Shown one piece after another: positions 7,762 through 13,971 of a stretch of DNA of 64,000 nucleotides; position 1 is the stretch's first letter; every line of letters starts with the position of its first letter. The notes beneath the pieces are model-generated. The model worked only from the letters and a program-made list of their open reading frames with translations, was not told the DNA's origin and ran no database searches. Source of the DNA: Oscillospiraceae bacterium (lineage in GTDB: Bacteria > Bacillota > Clostridia > Oscillospirales > Acutalibacteraceae); NCBI GenBank assembly GCA_031256825.1, contig JAIRPV010000036.1, positions 1-64,000 on the forward strand, read 5' to 3'. Position numbers and translations under genes: made by a program.

Positions 7762-7974
7762 TCAGATCATAATTTTTGCCGCCATTTCGCGGCTGATGGC
7801 CACGCGGCTTTCTTTTATATGCACGATCAGGTTGCCGCTGAGTTCGCTGACGATGGACACATGCGTGCCGGGCACAAAGCCCAAGTTTGCCAGAAACTGC
7901 CTGGTTTCTTCTTTGCCGCCGACTTTTTTGATGGAGGCCTCTTCCCCGGTTTTTGCGAGCGTTAATGGCATCAT
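7762..7974 (-). CDS. feoA: Ferrous iron transport protein A (first copy)
   Basis: About 70-residue FeoA-domain protein: MPLTLAKTGEEASIKKVGG, then FLANLGFVPGTHVSIVSEL, then a basic VAISREMAAKIMI ending. AAGGAGG precedes tandem ATG codons at 7974 and 7971, so the exact start is uncertain by one residue; an upstream in-frame start has no ribosome site. First iron gene of the operon. Its only visible upstream promoter is that of the 51-residue peptide gene, whose 3' hairpin lacks a T tract, so peptide and feo transcripts may be linked. Confidence 0.9.
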   Translation of the reverse strand: MMPLTLAKTGEEASIKKVGGKEETRQFLANLGFVPGTHVSIVSELSGNLIVHIKESRVAISREMAAKIMI

Positions 7975-8005
7975 ACGATCCTCCTTGTGTTTCGTTGGGA
8001 CTCCC

Positions 8006-8033
8006 GGGGCCTGCAACAGTGTATGCAGGCCCC
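8006..8033 (-). other. 3' hairpin after peptide gene copy 1
   Basis: GGGGCCTGCA (8006-8015) and TGCAGGCCCC (8024-8033) are a perfect 10-bp inverted repeat with an 8-base loop, 12 bases after the peptide stop. No T run follows on the minus strand (the next bases are GGGAGTCCC), so this is a poor terminator and readthrough into feoA is likely. Confidence 0.7.
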
Positions 8034-8045
8034 CTGCCGAACAGT

Positions 8046-8201
8046 TCAGCCAATCAATCCGGTGATGGCTTCGGTCAGGCCGCCGATGGTGTCCGCAATC
8101 AGCTGGAGAAAGCCCCAGCCCGTTGAGAACAGATTGGAGAGGCCCGAGAAAAACCCGGTTACGTTGCTGAAGATGGACAGGATGTTCATGAAGATATCCA
8201 T
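8046..8201 (-). CDS. 51-residue hydrophobic peptide, copy 1
   Basis: A 51-residue peptide beginning MDIFMNILSIFSNVTGFFSG and ending with a Gly/Ile-rich LTEAITGLIG. It is rich in Phe, Leu, Ile, Gly and Ser, has no Cys, Lys or Arg, and carries only three acidic residues, so its net charge is negative. It has no signal peptide or double-glycine leader. The pattern suggests an amphipathic or membrane-inserting helix, like leaderless bacteriocins, beta-type phenol-soluble modulins or small porin/holin-like peptides, but I recognise no family. AAAGGAG lies 7 bases before the ATG at 8201; a longer in-frame version would start upstream of this site. The encoded peptide is identical to copy 2. It lies directly upstream of feoAAB. 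Confidence 0.75.
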   Translation of the reverse strand: MDIFMNILSIFSNVTGFFSGLSNLFSTGWGFLQLIADTIGGLTEAITGLIG

Positions 8202-8255
8202 ATGTTCGCTCCTTTCTTTGCTGTTAGAGTTGGCTAACATCTGGGGGAAGGGTAG

Positions 8256-8275
8256 GCGTTAGTTAAAACTAACGC
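8256..8275 (-). promoter_or_regulatory. Palindromic operator or 5' hairpin, copy 1
   Basis: GCGTTAGTT-AA-AACTAACGC, a perfect 9-bp inverted repeat. It starts about 7 bases past the -10, at the expected transcription start. A second, shorter repeat TGTTAG-6-CTAACA (8222-8239) follows in the leader. The position suits a repressor operator; an RNA hairpin at the extreme 5' end is the alternative. Confidence 0.65.
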
Positions 8276-8281
8276 ATGTGT

Positions 8282-8310
8282 ATTATAGCAGATTGCACAA
8301 GGCATGTCAA
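8282..8310 (-). promoter_or_regulatory. Consensus promoter of peptide copy 1
   Basis: Minus strand: TTGACA (8310-8305), 17-base spacer, TATAAT (8287-8282), a full match to the vegetative consensus. An A/T tract (8314-8333) lies immediately upstream and may act as an UP element. Confidence 0.9.
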
Positions 8311-8320
8311 GTGTTTTTTG

Positions 8321-8362
8321 AAAAAAATTTTTTCGGGGCCCGCAATTGGCTATGCAGGCCCC
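8321..8362 (-). terminator. Terminator after peptide gene copy 2
   Basis: GGGGCCTGCA and TGCGGGCCCC pair (one G-T) around 8 bases at 8362-8335, followed on the minus strand by G, six A and seven T. The same A/T tract lies just upstream of the copy 1 promoter, so it may serve both purposes. Confidence 0.6.
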
Positions 8363-8373
8363 CGCCAAACAGT

Positions 8374-8529
8374 TCAGCCGATCAATCCGGTGATGGCTTC
8401 GGTCAGGCCGCCGATGGTGTCCGCAATCAGCTGGAGAAAGCCCCAGCCCGTTGAGAACAGGTTGGAGAGGCCCGAGAAAAAGCCGGTTACGTTGCTGAAG
8501 ATGGACAGGATGTTCATGAAGATATCCAT
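8374..8529 (-). CDS. 51-residue hydrophobic peptide, copy 2
   Basis: Same 51-residue peptide as copy 1 at the protein level. The coding DNA differs only at three third-codon positions that I could find: ATC for ATT near the end, AAC for AAT, and GGC for GGG. Start ATG at 8529 with the same AAAGGAG site. Identity of the protein despite nucleotide drift indicates selection on the peptide, which supports a real gene in both copies. It has its own promoter and palindrome and is divergent from the secreted hydrolase operon, with about 60 bases between the two -35 elements. Function unknown; a membrane-active or signalling role is inference. Confidence 0.75.
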   Translation of the reverse strand: MDIFMNILSIFSNVTGFFSGLSNLFSTGWGFLQLIADTIGGLTEAITGLIG

Positions 8530-8584
8530 ATGTTCGCTCCTTTCTTTGGTTGTTAGAATTGGCTAACGTTTAGGGAAAGCGCAT

Positions 8585-8604
8585 ACGCTAGTTAAAACTA
8601 ACGC
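8585..8604 (-). promoter_or_regulatory. Palindromic operator or 5' hairpin, copy 2
   Basis: ACGCTAGTT-AA-AACTAACGC, the counterpart of the copy 1 palindrome with its outermost base and one inner base of one arm changed. It is offset by exactly 329 bases and lies in the same position relative to the -10. The downstream GTTAG-6-CTAAC repeat is also kept. Confidence 0.6.
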
Positions 8605-8610
8605 AACAGT

Positions 8611-8639
8611 ATTATAGTAGATCGCACAAGGGATGTCAA
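8611..8639 (-). promoter_or_regulatory. Consensus promoter of peptide copy 2
   Basis: Minus strand: TTGACA (8639-8634), 17 bases, TATAAT (8616-8611). The upstream A/T tract (8643-8662) is retained although no hairpin precedes it here, which supports a promoter role for the tract. Confidence 0.9.
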
Positions 8640-8698
8640 GTATTTTTTGAAAAAAATTTTTTCTGACAGTTGCTCACGCAGAAAATCAACCCAGGGCA

Positions 8699-8727
8699 TT
8701 GACTTCTGTGCCAAAAAGTGTTATAAT
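8699..8727 (+). promoter_or_regulatory. Promoter of the secreted hydrolase operon
   Basis: TTGACT (8699-8704), 17-base spacer, TATAAT (8722-8727) with a TGT extension. It lies 43 bases before the first hydrolase gene and is divergent from the peptide copy 2 promoter. Confidence 0.85.
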
Positions 8728-8770
8728 ACCCTAAAGTAACGTACCTATATTTGGCGAGGGGAGAAGCTAG

Positions 8771-10459
8771 ATGAACGCAAAACGATGGATCTGCGCGGCG
8801 CTGGCGGCAGCAATGCTTCTGGGCGTTTTGCCGGGGCAGGCCTTTGCGCTGGACGCGGAGGATGTGGCAGAAGAGACAACGACCCTGGCAGAAGAGACGA
8901 CCCTGGCAGAAGAGACGACCCTAGCAGAAGAGACGACCCTAGCAGAAGAGATGACGACAGCAGAAGAGACGACAGCCCCGGCAGAAACCGCCGCGGCGCT
9001 GGCCGGGCCGCAGGCCTACGAACCCTTTGGGGATGTAAGCGAATACACCAAAATTTTTGTTTCAGGCTCTATCAGCGCGTTGTATTTTGACGAGGGGCTG
9101 CCCACGCAGCGGTTCGCCTTTTCTATGATTGAAAGCCCCAGCATGGCCGCGAACGCCTTCAGCAACGTGAAAGACGCGCTGATTGCGAACGCGAAAAAGC
9201 TGGACTGGGAAGCTGTGGCGGACAATCTGATCCAGTTTTTGTGGAACTGGTGGGGACCCATCCAGATGCTGCCGGACGGAACCAGCGTCAACAGCGGCAT
9301 CACCCGCAACGCGGACAATGGGGCAATCTATTGGGGCAAAAACGAGGCTTTTTTCAATTTTGACTGGCGGAAGGATCCCATGGATCTGGCCGACGAGCTG
9401 GATCAATACATCGACCGGATTTGCCAGGCTTCCGGGAAGGATAAAGTCAATCTGTTCACCATGAGCGGCAGCGGGCAGATGATGATGGCCTACCTCCAAA
9501 AATATGGAACGAAAAAGCTTGCCAGCGCCACATTCGACATTTCGCTGCACAACGGGATGGACGCCATGGGGCAGGTTGCCACAAAAAAAATTGGCCTGAG
9601 CGCCGAGGCGATTGCAAAAATGCAGATGCTGCACATGTTTGGCGCGTTTGACTTAAACGCCCAGATTACGGAGCAGCTCAAGTGGTTTTATGAAAGCGGA
9701 CTGGTTGACATTGTGGCGGAGCTGTTCAACCTGATTGCCAAGGGCGTGGTGAGCAGCAAAATTGCCGATCGGATCTACGACGAAGCTGTGACGCCGCTGA
9801 TTTTTATGCTGCCGGAATTTTGGGGCTTTGTTCCGTTGAAATATTACGAGACGGCAAAGGCGCTGCTGTTCAAGGGCGATCCGATGTATTCCGATTTTAT
9901 CCGGCGTATCGATCGCTATCATTATCAGGTGATGGCGCACGCGGACGAGATTGTGAAAGACGCGGCGAAGAAGATCAAAGTGGCGATGGTTGCCGGCTAT
10001 AATATGCCGGAATTCCCGATGCTCGACGGCGCGGTGCAGTCCGACGGCGTTGTGGAAACCGCCAGCACGGGCGCCACCTGCGCGCCGCTGGAGTGGCCCT
10101 TCAGCAAAAACTACAAGCAAAAAGTGAACGACGGCCACAACCACATTTCTCCGGATCGGTTCATCGACGCTTCCACCTGCTGGCTGCCGGAGCAGACGTG
10201 GCTGGTCAAGGATTTGTATCACCACACGGAAAGAAGTTACGCCGGATGGTATGAGTGGTTCCTCGCGACGCCGAACGCGACTGTGTTCGACAACCCGGCG
10301 TATCCGCAGTACCTGGAAATGAACCCGACAGAAGATACCTATCAGCCGCTGATCATTGAACCTGCGGAAGTGACATGGAAGACGAAACTGCTGGATGCGG
10401 GCCTGTTTTTCCTGCGCATTTGGCGTTGGCTGATCCGTGCGGTCACGTGGTGGATTTGA
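8771..10459 (+). CDS. Secreted LCAT-like alpha/beta hydrolase, paralog 1
   Basis: 562-residue exported protein. Signal peptide (residues 1-26, AxA-type end GQAFA), then a Glu/Thr repeat linker (about 33-70), then a domain resembling lecithin:cholesterol acyltransferase-type lipases: FFNFDWRKDPMDLADELDQY is followed by KVNLFTMSGSGQMMMAYLQ. The expected nucleophile is Ser232, but the usual GxSxG elbow is TMSGS. A conserved SPDRFIDAS and a late DLYHH could supply the acid and histidine. The C-terminus is a Trp-rich amphipathic helix (FFLRIWRWLIRAVTWWI) that may bind membrane. First of three tandem paralogs; GAGGGGAGAAG precedes the ATG. Substrate unknown; a lipid ester is inferred, and a non-catalytic role is possible. 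Confidence 0.8.
   Translation: MNAKRWICAALAAAMLLGVLPGQAFALDAEDVAEETTTLAEETTLAEETTLAEETTLAEEMTTAEETTAPAETAAALAGPQAYEPFGDVSEYTKIFVSGSISALYFDEGLPTQRFAFSMIESPSMAANAFSNVKDALIANAKKLDWEAVADNLIQFLWNWWGPIQMLPDGTSVNSGITRNADNGAIYWGKNEAFFNFDWRKDPMDLADELDQYIDRICQASGKDKVNLFTMSGSGQMMMAYLQKYGTKKLASATFDISLHNGMDAMGQVATKKIGLSAEAIAKMQMLHMFGAFDLNAQITEQLKWFYESGLVDIVAELFNLIAKGVVSSKIADRIYDEAVTPLIFMLPEFWGFVPLKYYETAKALLFKGDPMYSDFIRRIDRYHYQVMAHADEIVKDAAKKIKVAMVAGYNMPEFPMLDGAVQSDGVVETASTGATCAPLEWPFSKNYKQKVNDGHNHISPDRFIDASTCWLPEQTWLVKDLYHHTERSYAGWYEWFLATPNATVFDNPAYPQYLEMNPTEDTYQPLIIEPAEVTWKTKLLDAGLFFLRIWRWLIRAVTWWI
8868..8976 (+). repeat. 18-bp coding minisatellite (EETTLA)
   Basis: Near-perfect tandem copies of GAAGAGACGACCCTGGCA encode EETTLA units in the linker of hydrolase paralog 1, ending in degenerate EEMTTA and EETTAP units. 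Unit length is a multiple of three, so copy number can vary without frameshift. Confidence 0.85.
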
Positions 10460-10504
10460 TTGCAGAAACGGCTGATCAATTCACATAGAGAGAAGGCCGT
10501 GTTG

Positions 10505-12175
10505 ATGAAACATGTGAAAAGGGCATTGTGCGTTTTGATGGCGCTTGCGCTGCTGGTTTGCTGCGCGCCGCCGGCGGCGCTGGCCGAAGAGGCCGGGAAC
10601 GAAGCCGCGCAAACGATGCCGGAAGAGAGCCTTCCGCCGGAAACGCGGGAAGAGACGGAACAACCGGAAGAAACCGAACCAGAAGAGCCGCCCGCGGCCG
10701 AAGAGCAGGCGCTCCCGCAGGACCTGGATTTGACGCAGGCCAACGTGAGCGGGTACCCTGTGATTCAGACAGCGGGGGCGACAAGCGCGCTTTATTTTAA
10801 TGAAGACAACCCGATCCTGAAGACCATCGCCTTCGAAAACAGCGCCGAAAATTTTGCCAACGCCTTTGCCCCTGTAAAGGAGCCGATGACGGAAGCGGCG
10901 AAGAAGCTGGACTGGAACACCGTTGTGGACTGCCTGATTCAGTTTGTTTGGAACTGGGCGGGCAATTTGCAGATGGACGAAAACGGCAACAGCGTTCACC
11001 CGGGCATCAGCCGCAACAGCGGCAGCGGCTGGACGCAGGGGGAAATCAGGAACAACCGCGCGATGTATTTTTATGACTGGCGGCTCGATCCGTGGGATCT
11101 GGCGGAGGGGTTTGACCGTTATATTGACGACATCCGCCAAAGGACAGGGAAAGACAAGATAAACGTGCTGGTTACCAGCGGCACGGGCACGATGGTGCTG
11201 GCTTATCTGGCGCGGTATGGAACGGACAAACTTGCCAGCATCTGCTTTAATCAGTCCATGCACAACGGCTCGGGGCTGATGGGCCAGCTGGCGCTGCGGC
11301 AGTTCAGCATGAACGCCGACGCGCTGGGCTACACGCACACGTTCGACATTTTCTTTATGGAAGACATTCAGGCAAAAGCGGAGCCTTACCTGAAGTGGCT
11401 GTATGAAAGCGGCGTGATGGAGATTGGCACGAAGCTGTTCACCCAGGCCAGCAAGCTCATCACCGACCGGATTTATGACGAGGCGCTCAACCCCATCATG
11501 TTCATGATGCCGATGTTTTGGGCCTACATCCCGTTGGAGTATTACGAGGCGGCAAAGCTTTCGGTCTTCCGGGGAGATCCGAAATACGACAACTTCATCG
11601 ATGGCATTGACCGCTACCATTATCAGGCGCAGGCGTTTTCGGACGAATTACTGCGCGAGGCCGCGAAAAAAATTAAGATATCGCTCTGGTGCGGCTATAA
11701 CCTGGCGACGATACCGCTGGTGCCGAATTCCGCCGTGCACTCCGATAATTTGGTGGAAACCTTCCGAGCGAGCAACGGGGCGATCTGCGCGCGCTGGGGC
11801 GAAAAGCTGCCGTCTTATTATAAGCAGCGGGTGGCCGACGGGCACAACCACATTTCGCCCGACCGCCTGGTGGACGCTTCCACCTGCGCGCTGCCAGAGC
11901 AGACCTGGTTCAGCAAAAATCAGTGGCACCGGGGCGAATATAACTACGAGGGATGGTATCAGTGGTTCCTTGAGACCACCAATTTGAGCGTGTTCGAGAA
12001 CGAACGTTACCCACAGTTTATGGAAATGATACAGCACCGGGACAGCAACCCGACGGAATACGTTCCGCTGACGCTGCCTGTGTCAACGTGGCAGAGCCGT
12101 CTGCTGGACGCAGCGTATTTCTTCCTCAAATGCTGGCGGTTCCTCATCAAAATGGCGTTCTGGTGGCTGGGGTAA
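10505..12175 (+). CDS. Secreted LCAT-like alpha/beta hydrolase, paralog 2
   Basis: About 556 residues with the same plan as its neighbours: signal peptide (MKHVKRALCVLMALALLVCC, AxA end near residue 23), a Glu/Pro-rich linker to about residue 75 (less regular than in the other two copies), the hydrolase-like domain, and a Trp/Phe-rich C-terminal helix. YFYDWRLDPWDLAEGFDRY and INVLVTSGTGTMVLAYLA mark the core; Ser225 matches the nucleophile of paralog 1, and the next Ser is Thr here, which argues that Ser225 is the functional one. The start at 10505 is preferred over one 45 bases upstream because it directly precedes the signal peptide. Probably co-transcribed with paralogs 1 and 3. Confidence 0.8.
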   Translation: MKHVKRALCVLMALALLVCCAPPAALAEEAGNEAAQTMPEESLPPETREETEQPEETEPEEPPAAEEQALPQDLDLTQANVSGYPVIQTAGATSALYFNEDNPILKTIAFENSAENFANAFAPVKEPMTEAAKKLDWNTVVDCLIQFVWNWAGNLQMDENGNSVHPGISRNSGSGWTQGEIRNNRAMYFYDWRLDPWDLAEGFDRYIDDIRQRTGKDKINVLVTSGTGTMVLAYLARYGTDKLASICFNQSMHNGSGLMGQLALRQFSMNADALGYTHTFDIFFMEDIQAKAEPYLKWLYESGVMEIGTKLFTQASKLITDRIYDEALNPIMFMMPMFWAYIPLEYYEAAKLSVFRGDPKYDNFIDGIDRYHYQAQAFSDELLREAAKKIKISLWCGYNLATIPLVPNSAVHSDNLVETFRASNGAICARWGEKLPSYYKQRVADGHNHISPDRLVDASTCALPEQTWFSKNQWHRGEYNYEGWYQWFLETTNLSVFENERYPQFMEMIQHRDSNPTEYVPLTLPVSTWQSRLLDAAYFFLKCWRFLIKMAFWWLG

Positions 12176-12201
12176 TTCATGGATGACAGAGAGGAGACCA
12201 A

Positions 12202-13917
12202 ATGAAGAGAACAAAAAGGATGTTCTGCCTGTTGCTGGCGGCGGCTTTGGTGGCGTGCTGCGCGCCCCGGGACGCGCGGGCGGCGGAACCCGAAGAGACG
12301 ACGACGAGCATAGTGGAAGAGACCACCGCGCAGGAAGCAACCGAACAAGAGACAACTGAACAAGAGACAACCGAACCGGAGACAACCGAACAAGAGACGA
12401 CCGAACCGGAGACAACCGAACCAGAGACAACTGAACCGGAGACAACCGAACCGGAGACCACCGAACCGGAGGCGGCGCCGGAAGCCGCACCCCAGGCAAT
12501 AGATTACACAAAAGCGGATGCGCGCGTTTACCCCGTGATTGAAATGCAAGGCTCCCACAGCCCGCTGTATTTCAACGAAGGCAAAGCGGACCAGGTGATT
12601 GCCTTCGAGGGCGGGGCGGAAATGATGAAGCGCGCGCTCTACCCGATTCTGGGCGACCTGATCACGGCCGGGGCGATGCTGGACTGGAACGGCGTTTCGG
12701 ACGCGCTGGTAAGATGGTTCTGGGCCTGGTGGGGCGAAATCCGGATCAATCCGGACGGCACCGACGTGAACCCCGGCCTGACCCGTATCAACGACAACGG
12801 CGTGATGTATGGGAACATGTGCCACTTTTATTTTGACTGGCGGCGGGATGCGCAGACGCTGGCCGGGGAGCTGGATCAATACATTGACCAGATCAGGGCG
12901 AAAACCCACGCGCCGCGGGTGAATGTGATTGCAACCAGCGGCAGCGGCCCCGCGCTGCTGGCCTATTTGCATTATTACGGCACCGAAAAGCTTTCGAGCG
13001 CCATGTTCAACCAGACGCTGCACAATGGATCGGGGATTGTTGGCGAGCTGGCGCAGCGCAAGCTGCATCTGACCCCCCGGATGATGAGCGGCGACGTATT
13101 GAAGATGGGCGAGGAGTTCCCGGATCAGCTGGGCGGCCTGACTGCCATACTGGATGCGCTGTATCAAATGGGCGTGCTGGACGTTGTGTCGAAATTCCTG
13201 GCGCTGGGCTCAAAGCTGGGCGTTGACCGGGTTTATGACGACGCCGTTGCCCCGCTGATGTTTACGCTGCCCTATCTTTGGGACTTTTGCCCCGTGGAAT
13301 ATTATGAAAGCGCCAAAGCGCTCATGTTCCGCGGTAATCCGGTCTACGCGCCTGTGATTGCGCGGGCGGACAAATTCAAATACGAAGTGCAGGCCCGCGC
13401 GGACGAAGTGGTGAAAGAGGCGGCGAAGCGCATCAAAGTGGCAATCCGCGTAGGGTATAACATTCCGACCGTGCTTGGCAACACCAACGAACAATCCGAC
13501 CGGCTGATCGAGACTTCGCTGGCGAGCTTTGGCAGCGTCGGCTCCGAGGTGGGGCTGCGCCTGCCTTGGTGGTACCGGCAAAAGGTATCTTCCGCGCGCA
13601 ATTACCTTTCGCCCGATCGCATGATCGACGCTTCCGCCTGCGGCTTGCCGGACGCCACATGGTTTTCGAAAAACCAATACCACCAGATGGAAACCAACTA
13701 CAGCGGCTGGTATCAATGGTGGCTGGGCGCGGAGGAAGCGACGGTGTTTGGCAACCCGGATTACCCGCAGTATTCCGAGATGCTGAAGACGGGCGAATAT
13801 GTTCCGCTGCCGCCCGCCGCGCCGATTACCCTGAAAGAGAAGCTCAACGACCTGTGGCTTTATTTTCTTGCGTTCTGGCGCAAGGTTTTGAACTTGCCGA
13901 TGCAATGGATTGAGTGA
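12202..13917 (+). CDS. Secreted LCAT-like alpha/beta hydrolase, paralog 3
   Basis: 571 residues: signal peptide (MKRTKRMFCLLLAAALVACC, AxA end near residue 29), a long ETTEP repeat linker (about residues 34-92), then the same domain. FYFDWRRDAQTLAGELDQY is followed by VNVIATSGSGPALLAYLHY, with Ser246 at the nucleophile position. The NDGHNHISPDR segment of paralog 1 (ADGHNHISPDR in paralog 2) is SSARNYLSPDR here, so the Asp-Gly pair is lost while SPDRxxDAS remains. The C-terminal helix is weaker (YFLAFWRKVLNLPMQWIE). AGAGGAG precedes the ATG, 26 bases after paralog 2. Divergence at the possible acid site suggests sub-functionalisation or loss of catalysis. Confidence 0.8.
   Translation: MKRTKRMFCLLLAAALVACCAPRDARAAEPEETTTSIVEETTAQEATEQETTEQETTEPETTEQETTEPETTEPETTEPETTEPETTEPEAAPEAAPQAIDYTKADARVYPVIEMQGSHSPLYFNEGKADQVIAFEGGAEMMKRALYPILGDLITAGAMLDWNGVSDALVRWFWAWWGEIRINPDGTDVNPGLTRINDNGVMYGNMCHFYFDWRRDAQTLAGELDQYIDQIRAKTHAPRVNVIATSGSGPALLAYLHYYGTEKLSSAMFNQTLHNGSGIVGELAQRKLHLTPRMMSGDVLKMGEEFPDQLGGLTAILDALYQMGVLDVVSKFLALGSKLGVDRVYDDAVAPLMFTLPYLWDFCPVEYYESAKALMFRGNPVYAPVIARADKFKYEVQARADEVVKEAAKRIKVAIRVGYNIPTVLGNTNEQSDRLIETSLASFGSVGSEVGLRLPWWYRQKVSSARNYLSPDRMIDASACGLPDATWFSKNQYHQMETNYSGWYQWWLGAEEATVFGNPDYPQYSEMLKTGEYVPLPPAAPITLKEKLNDLWLYFLAFWRKVLNLPMQWIE
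12334..12474 (+). repeat. 15-bp coding minisatellite (ETTEP/ETTEQ)
   Basis: Eight ETTE[PQ] units built on GAGACAACCGAACCG, after one EATEQ unit, in the linker of hydrolase paralog 3. Units are nearly identical in DNA, with a few synonymous changes, so slippage and copy-number change are likely. Confidence 0.85.
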
Positions 13918-13971
13918 TTCCATCCTCCTTTTTGGGGCTGGCCAATTGAAGTTTTTTGAAGGAGGCATTCC

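Larger units (their letters stand above)
8006..8662 (-). repeat. 329-bp tandem duplication (hairpin-peptide-promoter unit)
   Basis: Two consecutive units, 8006-8334 and 8335-8663, each read leftward as A/T tract, promoter, palindrome, ribosome site, 51-codon gene, 3' hairpin. Promoter elements and palindromes are offset by exactly 329 bases and the coding regions by 328. Coding DNA differs at only three synonymous positions, while the leaders have diverged more. Confidence 0.9.

Noticed and set aside
8046-8240. Longer version of the 51-residue peptide starting 39 bases upstream
   Set aside because: The longer start has no ribosome site, whereas AAAGGAG sits ideally before the start at 8201; copy 2 does not keep the upstream extension.
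8868-8976. Regular repeats mistaken for a CRISPR array
   Set aside because: Units are 18 bp, contiguous with no spacers, in frame and within a coding sequence.
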